DNA of 64,000 bases from DASXUL01 sp036504855 (GTDB lineage Bacteria; Armatimonadota; DTGP01; JAKQQT01), in the NCBI GenBank assembly GCA_036504855.1, contig DASXUL010000124.1:5596-69595 (forward strand), in the 5' to 3' direction. Below, one piece after another: positions 58,118 through 64,000 of the stretch. The position numbers and the translations under genes were made by a program. The stretch's first letter is position 1. Every line of letters begins with the position of its first letter. The notes under the pieces were generated by a model. The model was not told the origin of the DNA. It ran no database searches and saw only the letters and a list, made by a program, of their open reading frames with translations.

Positions 58118-58136
58118 TGTCGGCATTTTGACGACA
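58118..58136 (+). promoter_or_regulatory. Operator O3 (TGTCGGCA-TTT-TGACGACA)
   Basis: An 8-3-8 palindrome with one mismatch, 45 bp centre-to-centre from O2 and ending 8 bp before the first early gene. Confidence 0.68.
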
Positions 58137-58144
58137 GGCAGTCC

Positions 58145-58372
58145 ATGAGACATCGAACTCTATCAGACAAACAGCTAGCCGCCCGGCTGATAAGGGGTGC
58201 GCAGTCCGGTGAAAGCGCTATGGCCTATTGCCGTCGTCGCAAGTGGCCTTATGAAGCCGTCTACGCACGGCTGAGTCGCTCCGGTGACTGGACACGCGTG
58301 ATGGCGGCCAAATACGCGAAGAAGGCGGCGGCCCAACCTGCGGAGCCCGAAGCGGAGGCGAGCGAGCGATGA
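58145..58372 (+). CDS. Small basic early protein, unknown
   Basis: 75 residues, MRHRTLSDKQLAARLIRGAQ, then a helical stretch (SAMAYCRRRKWPYEAVYARL) that could be a helix-turn-helix, and an Ala/Glu-rich tail. It is the first gene right of the operators, in the position of a Cro-like or early regulator, but no family is recognised. It overlaps the next gene by ATGA. Confidence 0.6.
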   Translation: MRHRTLSDKQLAARLIRGAQSGESAMAYCRRRKWPYEAVYARLSRSGDWTRVMAAKYAKKAAAQPAEPEAEASER

Positions 58373-58566
58373 GCAAGGCGCCAGAGATCGTTGACGAGCT
58401 GCCGGAAGAGATGCACCCCGACGCGCTCGCGGTGAAGCTGGGATGCGGCAAGTACCTGCTCTTCCCGCCCGATCGGTGGACGCCGGAGGACGAGAAGATG
58501 CTCAATCAGGCCGTCAACGAAGCGGCCTGGCTGCGGGACCTCGGGCGGACGGCCGGGGACCAGTAG
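58369..58566 (+). CDS. Small early protein, unknown
   Basis: 65 residues (MSKAPEIVDELPEEMHPDAL...). Acidic, with KYLLFPPDRWTPEDEKMLNQ. Coupled to the previous gene (ATGA). No family recognised. Confidence 0.55.
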   Translation: MSKAPEIVDELPEEMHPDALAVKLGCGKYLLFPPDRWTPEDEKMLNQAVNEAAWLRDLGRTAGDQ

Positions 58567-58576
58567 GGGAGGATAG

Positions 58577-58644
58577 GCCGGCCTGGAGGCGCTCAGCTCG
58601 GTGTGGGGCTCATCGGGAGGGTTCGATTCCCGCCGCCGGCGCCA
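58577..58644 (+). pseudogene. tRNA-like remnant lacking an anticodon arm
   Basis: The 68-nt stretch has acceptor-like ends GCCGGCC and CGCCGGC plus G-CCA, a D-arm core GCTCAGCTCGGT, and a T-arm GAGGG-TTCGATT-CCCGC. GGGGCTCATC follows the D-arm, as if a CAT anticodon loop had lost its 3' stem and the variable loop. No complete cloverleaf forms; it could be a decayed phage tRNA-Met or a tRNA-mimic RNA. Confidence 0.45.
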
Positions 58645-58716
58645 TCAGCAAGCGGGAGGGGGTGATTCACATGACCTAGCGATCTTAACACAACACCTTC
58701 GTTTCCCAACGAATAA

Positions 58717-58743
58717 CTCCCCCGGCGGGGCCGCTCGGGGGAG
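58717..58743 (+). repeat. Hairpin just before tRNA-Phe
   Basis: CTCCCCCG/CGGGGGAG, 8-bp stem, 11-nt loop, 4 bp before the tRNA. It may be a processing or termination signal. The rest of 58645-58747 shows nothing recognisable. Confidence 0.45.
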
Positions 58744-58747
58744 CCAT

Positions 58748-58823
58748 GGACACGTAGCTCAGTTGGTAGAGCGGTGGACTGAAAACCCACGCGTCGGAGG
58801 TTCGATCCCTCCTGTGTCCCCCA
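58748..58823 (+). tRNA. tRNA-Phe (GAA)
   Basis: Acceptor GGACACG/TGTGTCC, D-arm GCTCAGTTGGTAGAGC, anticodon loop CTGAAAA (GAA), T-arm GGAGG-TTCGATC-CCTCC, discriminator C and encoded CCA. Oddities are an A-C mismatch closing the anticodon stem and a discriminator C where bacterial tRNA-Phe normally has A. It is a phage tRNA in the early region. Confidence 0.9.
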
Positions 58824-59143
58824 GGCGCGTGTGACGGCGCGCCGGTAGAATCCTGAGACCCAACACCGGCCGGACAACGGCGTCCGACCCTCGACATGCG
58901 CAGGATGGGAAGCGGGGCAAATAAACCCAAATCCCCATACCCAAACGGCCCCGTGGGGCAAACACGCTCGCTATCTTCGCGACGACCAGCCGGGCAAAGA
59001 CGCTGCGGTTTGGAGCGGGGAGCGGCAAACGACCAACTCAGCGCCGGCGACGAAGCCGGCCACGACAGCGGGCAGATGGCGGCCCGCGTAGACCGTCCGA
59101 TGCGAAGTCAGGGCCGGCGGCCATCCGCCGGTTCACCCCTTAT
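58824..59143. other. 320-bp tRNA spacer without a credible gene
   Basis: It starts with a GGCGCG...CGCGCC hairpin after tRNA-Phe. An 85-codon open frame (58896-59153) has no SD or protein-like composition. No third cloverleaf is seen. It may carry promoter or small-RNA sequence that is not evident. Confidence 0.5.
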
Positions 59144-59218
59144 TCCTCGGTAGCCAAGCGGCAAGGCAGCCGGCTGTTAACCGGCCAATCGCAGGTTCGA
59201 TCCCTGCCCGAGGAGCCA
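59144..59218 (+). tRNA. tRNA-Asn (GTT)
   Basis: Acceptor TCCTCGG/CCGAGGA, anticodon stem-loop GCCGG-CTGTTAA-CCGGC (GTT), T-arm GCAGG-TTCGATC-CCTGC, discriminator G and encoded CCA. All stems are perfect. Confidence 0.95.
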
Positions 59219-59295
59219 GAGCTTCAGCCTCCGTGGCCGAGGGCCACCAAAGAAAGCTCCCGCGCCGCCGCTTGGGCTGAGGGTGGGCGGCAAAC

Positions 59296-59332
59296 AAAAA
59301 CGCCCTGCCGGAACCGGGGTTCCGACAGGGCG
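59296..59332 (-). terminator. Intrinsic terminator reading leftward
   Basis: A 15-nt arm pair (59301-59315 with 59318-59332, one mismatch) is followed on the minus strand by TTTTTGTTTG. It is oriented against the surrounding rightward genes. Confidence 0.7.
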
Positions 59333-59384
59333 CGCGATGGATCCTGAACAAACCCATCGTAGCTCACCCCACGAGGTCAAGACA

Positions 59385-59837
59385 ATGACCACTGCCCTTG
59401 TGAGACCGGAGGTATCCCGCCTCCGTCCCTTGCTGGTCAGCCCCCAGGCCCGAAAAGACCAGAAGCGTAGCCAAGCCCTCGCCCGGATGCGGCGCGACAT
59501 CGCGCGCCGGGCCGAGGACTGGAGACGCCGGATGCGGGTGTACGCCTTCGACGATCCCGAGATCGTCACCGTCAGCGACGAGGACGGCGACGCCGTCAGC
59601 CTCTCCGTGGAGGCCGTGGGCGCCGATCTGCTATGCCCCGTCACTCTGCGGGTCAGCCAGTACCGCCGCGCCAAGGACGGCGCCATCGACGATCCCGCCT
59701 TCTATGCCGCGGCCACGTGTCCGATCTGCGGCCGACTCCTGAACGTCGGCGCTTCGCTCGACCGCAAGGACCTGGATGCCGCGATGTTCCGCGTCGCCCA
59801 CCACGTCGAGAGCTGCCCGGGCGAGGTGGCGCCATGA
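59385..59837 (+). CDS. Phage zinc-finger-like protein, unknown
   Basis: 150 residues from ATG 59385 (GAGG 10 nt upstream). Arg-rich helical start, then CPVTLRVSQYR and a CxxC...H-H...C block (CPICGRLLN, AHHVESC) that could bind zinc. It is followed by the next gene with an ATGA overlap. No family recognised. Confidence 0.65.
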   Translation: MTTALVRPEVSRLRPLLVSPQARKDQKRSQALARMRRDIARRAEDWRRRMRVYAFDDPEIVTVSDEDGDAVSLSVEAVGADLLCPVTLRVSQYRRAKDGAIDDPAFYAAATCPICGRLLNVGASLDRKDLDAAMFRVAHHVESCPGEVAP

Positions 59838-60061
59838 GCGAGCCAACGCATTCCTACGTCGGAATCGCTCCTTGCGGCTGCGCCCGCGCTGCGGTGGTTG
59901 ACAGCGATGGCGACCGGCTAGGCACGGCTCACGCGGTTGCCAACTGGATCGAGATGGGCCGCGTCGTCGAACGCGTGACGGTGGATGAGGCGATGCGCCT
60001 GCTCAATGCCCATTGTCCGCACGCCGCGCCAGACTGCACCTCCTCGGAGGCAACGCCATGA
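59834..60061 (+). CDS. Small Cys-rich phage protein, unknown
   Basis: 75 residues, MSEPTHSYVGIAPCGCARAA, VVDSDGDRLG, then HCPHAAPDC. Cys/His pairs suggest metal binding. ATGA overlaps on both sides. Confidence 0.6.
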   Translation: MSEPTHSYVGIAPCGCARAAVVDSDGDRLGTAHAVANWIEMGRVVERVTVDEAMRLLNAHCPHAAPDCTSSEATP

Positions 60062-60453
60062 CCGAGGCGCTGCCCAACGTCGCGCCGGGAGCTCCGGAAT
60101 ACCGCGACATCACCCAACGCCTGGAGATCTCCCGGGCCCACATCGACGCCGCGGACCCGCGAGGCCGGCTGGACCGCACGCCCTTTGCCTTGGCTTTGAA
60201 CGAGCGCTTCGAGGGCGGCTGGGCCGAGAGCCAGCATGGCTACTTCGCCACCGACCGCCAGGCCGAGATGGCCATCCGCAGACGGTCAGCCAAGCCCATA
60301 CGGGACGCTTGGCCGGACGCCGGCGGCGAGGACTTCCTGGAGGACTGGATGCGCTACTGCCAGGGAAAGGGCGAGAAGCCCGGCCCGTGCTCCATCGCCG
60401 TCACTGTGCGGGAGCGGGCCTCGGTCTCCATCGGCTACGGCGGCCGCCAATGA
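60058..60453 (+). CDS. Phage protein, unknown
   Basis: 131 residues from ATG 60058, overlapping the previous stop. Acidic middle (DAWPDAGGEDFLEDWMRYCQ) and a strand-rich end (SIAVTVRERASVSIGYGG). No family recognised. Confidence 0.6.
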   Translation: MTEALPNVAPGAPEYRDITQRLEISRAHIDAADPRGRLDRTPFALALNERFEGGWAESQHGYFATDRQAEMAIRRRSAKPIRDAWPDAGGEDFLEDWMRYCQGKGEKPGPCSIAVTVRERASVSIGYGGRQ

Positions 60454-60466
60454 AAGGAGTTGCTTC

Positions 60467-61594
60467 GTGAGATACATCGGGATCGTGAGATATGAGAACC
60501 AGCCGGTGGAGCGGCGCACCCAGCCCGCCGACGATCTGCGCGTCGTGATCGGCCAGGTCTTCAGCCTGGTCCAGTCGGCCGCCCTCGAGTGCGCCAAGGT
60601 CAGCGCCGCGGTATGGGAGGAATCCGGCAAGGTGGGCGGGAACGCCCTCGTCAAGGTCCTTCCCATCAACATGGATGCCACCAAACTGCCGGCGCTGCTC
60701 ATGCGGCCGGCGGTCTCCAATGCCCTGGCTCTGCCTGGCCTCGGCGGCACAGGGGGAGGATCGGCGCCAGCGCGCGCCGCCTGCCCCTACTGCGAGGCGG
60801 TGGCGGAGCTGGTGGAAGACTATGGCCCCGGCCTCCTCTACCGCTACCGCTGCCCCAACGCCGACTGCGGCTACGAGAGCAGCTACAGCCCGGCTCAGGC
60901 GGCGGCCTGGCTGGCGAAGCACCCGATCCGCGAGGACGGGCACAAGCTGACCATGCCGGACGGCGACTTCTACAAGGCGCTGGCCAGCTACCGGGACGGC
61001 GAGCGCTTCGTCGCCCTCGTATGGAGCGACAAGCCCTACGACGGCGGGATCAAGGCCGTGAGCGCCAGGGGCCTCGCGGTGTCCCATCCCTTCCGCTGCC
61101 GCCCCATCAATGGCATCCAGCGGGGACGCGCCGTCCTGAAGACGTGGCTGGCCGATCAGCCCGACGTCGAATACCACGACGCCGCGATGGACACGGTCGA
61201 GGCCATCCCCTTGTGGCCCGATCCGCCGCCGGTTCTCACCGAAGTCGATGAGCTGCGCAGGCTCTTCGCCGGCGACTACGGCTGGGCGCCGATCAACGTC
61301 AAGGTCACGGCTACGGACGGCAGGAAGTACGACCAGTGGGGCGTCCGCCTGGTGCGCGACGACGCCATCAACGTCGTCAACCCGCCGCTGCTGCTCACCG
61401 ACGTGGCCCAGGTCTTCGGCTGCGGCAATCCCGAGGAGTACGAGACCGGCTACAACGCTCCGACCTTCCCGCTCTACGAGAAGCCAGGCTGGACGCCGCC
61501 CGCGAAGCCCGCCAAGAAGGCCAAGGGCAAGAAGCGAGAGGCCGCCCCGGAGGAAGCCGAGGCCGAGGAGCCGGAAGGAGCGGCCGAGGAATGA
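60467..61594 (+). CDS. Phage protein with zinc ribbon and Lys/Glu tail, unknown
   Basis: 375 residues from GTG 60467 (AAAGGAG 7 nt upstream). Residues ~105-145 hold CPYCEAVAEL...YRCPNADCGY, a zinc ribbon. A basic/acidic low-complexity tail (AKKAKGKKREAAPEEAEAEE) follows a globular part. Possibly nucleic-acid binding; no known family. Confidence 0.65.
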   Translation: MRYIGIVRYENQPVERRTQPADDLRVVIGQVFSLVQSAALECAKVSAAVWEESGKVGGNALVKVLPINMDATKLPALLMRPAVSNALALPGLGGTGGGSAPARAACPYCEAVAELVEDYGPGLLYRYRCPNADCGYESSYSPAQAAAWLAKHPIREDGHKLTMPDGDFYKALASYRDGERFVALVWSDKPYDGGIKAVSARGLAVSHPFRCRPINGIQRGRAVLKTWLADQPDVEYHDAAMDTVEAIPLWPDPPPVLTEVDELRRLFAGDYGWAPINVKVTATDGRKYDQWGVRLVRDDAINVVNPPLLLTDVAQVFGCGNPEEYETGYNAPTFPLYEKPGWTPPAKPAKKAKGKKREAAPEEAEAEEPEGAAEE

Positions 61595-61824
61595 ACTCCC
61601 GCTGGTCCGACGATCACGACGGGCTCCAGGCGCGCCTTCCCCGTCCGGCGGATGAACCCGATGCTGACTGGGCGGAAGTCATCCGGGGCCTGGTCCGCCT
61701 GTTGAGCCTGCGGCGCCACCCGTGGCGGGGAGTCCTGGCTCCCATCGTCATCGCCTTCGTCGTCATCTGCGCCATCGCCGGCCTGCCGATCGTCGTCGGC
61801 TCTCTACTCTGGACCGCCCGATGA
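61591..61824 (+). CDS. Small membrane protein
   Basis: 77 residues; Arg-rich cytoplasmic part then one membrane helix (GVLAPIVIAFVVICAIAGLP). ATGA overlaps on both sides. Unknown phage membrane protein. Confidence 0.6.
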   Translation: MNSRWSDDHDGLQARLPRPADEPDADWAEVIRGLVRLLSLRRHPWRGVLAPIVIAFVVICAIAGLPIVVGSLLWTAR

Positions 61825-62045
61825 GCAAGCCGACCCTCGCCCTTGAGGCGAAGCGGGACGCCGGACGTGTGCACCTGGCCGCCAACCCGGCCACCTGCCT
61901 GTGCGGCGTCCCGACGCCGACCGGCCCGCGGTACGGTTCCATCCCCTGCGAGCGCTGCCGGCGGATCCTGCTGGCGACCATCGATTCGTTTACCGTCCGG
62001 CTCGACGACCTCGGCCGGCGTCTGTATCTGCCTGAAAGGAGTTAG
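61821..62045 (+). CDS. Small Cys-rich phage protein, unknown
   Basis: 74 residues with CLCG and CERC pairs, a possible zinc finger. ATGA overlap with the previous gene; 2 bp before the next. Confidence 0.58.
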   Translation: MSKPTLALEAKRDAGRVHLAANPATCLCGVPTPTGPRYGSIPCERCRRILLATIDSFTVRLDDLGRRLYLPERS

Positions 62046-62047
62046 CT

Positions 62048-62695
62048 GTGGAGTTTGCGTATGTGGCCCAGAAGGGCTGCGGGTGCGTGGTGGGGGCCGC
62101 CCTCATCGGCTCGCTGGAGGACAAGGAGATGGGCGTCCTCACCAACAAGTGGGTGGCGGCCGGTTTCCGCATCAACTGCGTCGAGCTCGCCCTCGACGCC
62201 AACATCGCCCTCGGAACCTGCGAGGTGCACCGCCGAGGCCTCCAGCCCGAGCTGTTCGACGACAGCGGCCAGGCCACGCCGCAGAGCGAGGCCAAGCCCG
62301 AGGAGCCCGGGCTCCCGATCCTGTGGGTCCATCCCGACAGCTTCGGCGAGCGGTCCACGGGCATCATCGGCCAGTGGGCCAACGACGAGGGGCCGCTCTG
62401 CGCGCAGAAGGTGCGTTACGCCGTGAAGGAGGACCCGGAGGTCCAGGCGGGCTACGGCCTCCTGCCGGGCGACGTCGCCATCCTGCTGGACCCGGACGGG
62501 GCAAAGCCCGAGGCCGCCGGCGGCAGGATCTGTCTGCAGTGCCGGCGCACCTACGACGACCGGCCAAGCTGCATCGACTGCGGCCAGCCCACCTTCTGGA
62601 CCCTCGCCAATCATCCGGCGCCGGCGGACGAGGTTCTGTCCGCTCTGGATGATGACGACGAGCGCGGAGAGGACGGCGGTGAATCCGATGACTGA
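62048..62695 (+). CDS. Phage protein with zinc-ribbon-like Cys motifs, unknown
   Basis: 215 residues from GTG 62048 (AAAGGAG 5 nt upstream). MEFAYVAQKGCGCVVGAALI, then ICLQCRRTYDDRPSCIDCGQ near the C-terminus and an acidic tail. It overlaps the Gam-like gene by 8 bp. Confidence 0.62.
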   Translation: MEFAYVAQKGCGCVVGAALIGSLEDKEMGVLTNKWVAAGFRINCVELALDANIALGTCEVHRRGLQPELFDDSGQATPQSEAKPEEPGLPILWVHPDSFGERSTGIIGQWANDEGPLCAQKVRYAVKEDPEVQAGYGLLPGDVAILLDPDGAKPEAAGGRICLQCRRTYDDRPSCIDCGQPTFWTLANHPAPADEVLSALDDDDERGEDGGESDD

Positions 62696-63344
62696 AGCCA
62701 TCAAAAGAAACGAAGATATGCACGCACATGACGCGTCGGAGTTCTACCCCATCCCCGAGCCTCGGGAGGTCGACGAGGAACCCTGCGACCCGGAGACGGA
62801 GGACCTCGCCGCCGACGTGGCCGAACACGTCAATCCCGAGGACCTGAACCGCGGCGCCGCCGAGTACCTGATCAAGCGGGAGGCCCGCATCGTCCGCGAG
62901 ATGAACGAAGCGCTCGCCTTCATCAATGCCGAACTGGCGGAAGCGTGGGCGCGGATCAACGCGCTGCAGGAGCGACGCCGCGAGATCGCGAAGCCCTACC
63001 TGAACCGCGCCGCCTGGCTGGAGCAGTCCTTCCACGGTCCGCTGTTCGAGTGGGCGCGCCAGGCCCTCGCGTTCGCCAAGTCGAAGTCCATCAAGCTCGC
63101 CTACGGCACGGTCGGCTTCCGCAAACAGCAGGACGCCATCGCGTTCGGCGACCCGGAGAAGGGCGAGGCCGGCAAGGCTGACACGGTGCGCTGGGCGGTT
63201 GCGAGGGGCCAGTACGACGTGCTCACAGTGGACGCCGCGAAGCTGAAGGCATACGTGAAGGAGTTTGGGGACGTGCCGGACGGCGTGATCGTCGTCACCG
63301 GAGAGGACAAGCCGTACATCAAGTTCGCGGAGGTGGAGGCGTGA
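62688..63344 (+). CDS. Mu Gam-like host-nuclease inhibitor / DNA-end-binding protein
   Basis: 218 residues. A long helical region with coiled-coil character (LAFINAELAEAWARINALQE, RRREIAKPYLNRAAWLEQ) is followed by SIKLAYGTVGFRK, the Gam hallmark. Gam dimers coat duplex ends and protect them from exonucleases such as RecBCD. ATG 62688 is chosen; ATG 62649 is in frame. It is followed by the RecT-like gene with a GTGA overlap. Confidence 0.82.
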   Translation: MTEAIKRNEDMHAHDASEFYPIPEPREVDEEPCDPETEDLAADVAEHVNPEDLNRGAAEYLIKREARIVREMNEALAFINAELAEAWARINALQERRREIAKPYLNRAAWLEQSFHGPLFEWARQALAFAKSKSIKLAYGTVGFRKQQDAIAFGDPEKGEAGKADTVRWAVARGQYDVLTVDAAKLKAYVKEFGDVPDGVIVVTGEDKPYIKFAEVEA

Positions 63345-64000
63345 CAGACATAGCTCCTATCCATCGCAACAACTCCGTGGCCCTGAGGCCGGCCGCTCCC
63401 TCAACGCCAGCCATGCTGCCCGATGCTGCCGACTTTGAGGTCATGTGGAAGATGGCCGTCATCTTCTTCAACTCGGGCCTGATGCCAAGCGGGGTGCGCA
63501 GCACGGAGGCCACCTTCCTGATCATCCAGAAGGGAAGAGAGCTCGGCATCCCCGCCACCGAGGCCTTGAGCAAGATCGCCGTCATCTCCGGTAAGCCCGT
63601 CTGCGGCGGCGAGCTCATCCTCGGGCTCATCAAGAGCCGGGTGGGGGCAGACGCCGTGATCGTCGAGGAGAGCGATTCCGAGAAGTGCACGGTCTCCTAC
63701 GCCCGGCCCGGCTGGGACAAGCGACGGTCCTTCACCTTCACGATGGACGACGCCCGGAAGGCGGGACTCGCCGGGAAGGACATCTGGAAGCAGTACCCGG
63801 CCAACATGCTCCGCTGGCGCTGCGTCAGCATCGTGGGGCGCATGGAGTTCGCGGATGTGATCGGCGGCCTCTACGTGGCCGAGGAGCTCGGCGCCACGAT
63901 CGACGGCGAGACGGGGGAGATCATCGACATCCCCGCCAGCGCTCCTCAGCAGATGAAGACCGTCACCCAGCAGGCGACCCAGGCCGCACAGACGAGCCAG
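63341..64000 (+). CDS. RecT-like single-strand annealing protein, C-terminus off window
   Basis: It starts at GTG 63341 after AGGTGGAGG and runs 220 codons to the edge without a stop. FLIIQKGRELGIPATEALSK, FTMDDARKAGLAGKDIWKQY, PANMLRWRCVSIVGRMEFAD and VIGGLYVAEELGA match the phage family commonly annotated as RecT/Bet-like. It would anneal complementary single strands during phage recombination, with Gam protecting ends; no exonuclease is visible yet. Confidence 0.75.
   Translation, partial: MTDIAPIHRNNSVALRPAAPSTPAMLPDAADFEVMWKMAVIFFNSGLMPSGVRSTEATFLIIQKGRELGIPATEALSKIAVISGKPVCGGELILGLIKSRVGADAVIVEESDSEKCTVSYARPGWDKRRSFTFTMDDARKAGLAGKDIWKQYPANMLRWRCVSIVGRMEFADVIGGLYVAEELGATIDGETGEIIDIPASAPQQMKTVTQQATQAAQTSQ

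Larger units (their letters stand above)
52187..64000. mobile_element. Prophage / integrative element (left end; right end outside window)
   Basis: Evidence is a serine integrase at the boundary, a divergent repressor-operator region, phage-style tRNAs, a Gam-like and a RecT-like protein, and runs of tightly overlapping small genes with no metabolic function. The inner boundary is placed just upstream of clpB. The distal attachment site and structural genes are beyond 64000, so size and completeness are unknown. Confidence 0.8.

Noticed and set aside
58896..59153. 85-residue protein between the tRNAs
   Set aside because: No SD, odd composition, and it runs into tRNA-Asn.

Overview
The window looks like a chromosomal contig of a GC-rich, free-living bacterium, most likely Armatimonadota or a close relative. 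The clues are two prepilin-like proteins with the FTLIELLVVIAIIA...FPVFA signature and a C-terminal H-X-D/G-type domain, a PEP-CTERM protein, dockerin/PKD-bearing exported proteins, many secreted carbohydrate-active proteins, and intergenic simple-word repeats. This assignment is inference from protein style; no rRNA is present to confirm it.

Positions 1-52186 are host chromosome. 1-9511 is a secreted/saccharolytic region: partial GH4 glycosidase, PHP-dockerin protein, prepilin, orphan DNA methyltransferase, HEWNH metallopeptidase-like protein, six-hairpin glycosidase-like protein. 9730-14173 holds sucA-sucB (2-oxoglutarate dehydrogenase E1 and E2). 14394-21308 is a translationally coupled operon of a polytopic membrane protein, a giant alpha-2-macroglobulin and a VanW protein. 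21351-25979 holds a lone Pvc16/DUF4255 protein, a second prepilin, a Cys-cluster protein, thiE, a Nudix hydrolase and aroA. 26079-29728 is a nurA-cupin-herA DNA-end-processing cluster. 29993-39661 includes an RGG-rich disordered protein, an S1/P1-nuclease-like protein, a VanX-like dipeptidase, a PQQ-propeller protein, an ECF sigma/FecR anti-sigma pair, a secreted ADP-ribosylglycohydrolase-like protein and a Gfo/Idh/MocA oxidoreductase. 39883-52186 carries pcrA, a MarR regulator coupled to a secreted clan-A glycosidase, an AEC permease, pyrG, thiD, a NagD-like phosphatase, a CHRD/PEP-CTERM protein and clpB.

From about 52187 to the end of the window lies a prophage or phage-like integrative element whose far end is not included. 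A large serine integrase ends 4 bp from the clpB start and its last codons supply the clpB Shine-Dalgarno. A leftward lysogeny operon runs from an S24-type repressor (catalytic Ser replaced by Cys) through DUF4236, a catalytically dead resolvase-like miniprotein, two paralogous 80-residue proteins, a HipA-like kinase and DUF3037 to the integrase. A divergent control region holds 8-3-8 operators with consensus TGTCGTCA-N3-TGACGACA. The rightward early region has two small ORFs, a tRNA-like remnant, tRNA-Phe and tRNA-Asn, then a tightly overlapping chain of small Cys-rich proteins ending in a Mu-Gam-like end-protection protein and a RecT-like annealing protein cut by the window edge.

A recurring oddity of the host part is a set of intergenic elements built from short repeated words (GTCGTCAGT, CAGAACTCAG, GGATTCC, CACAGAGA). 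Most are arranged as long inverted repeats directly at gene ends.
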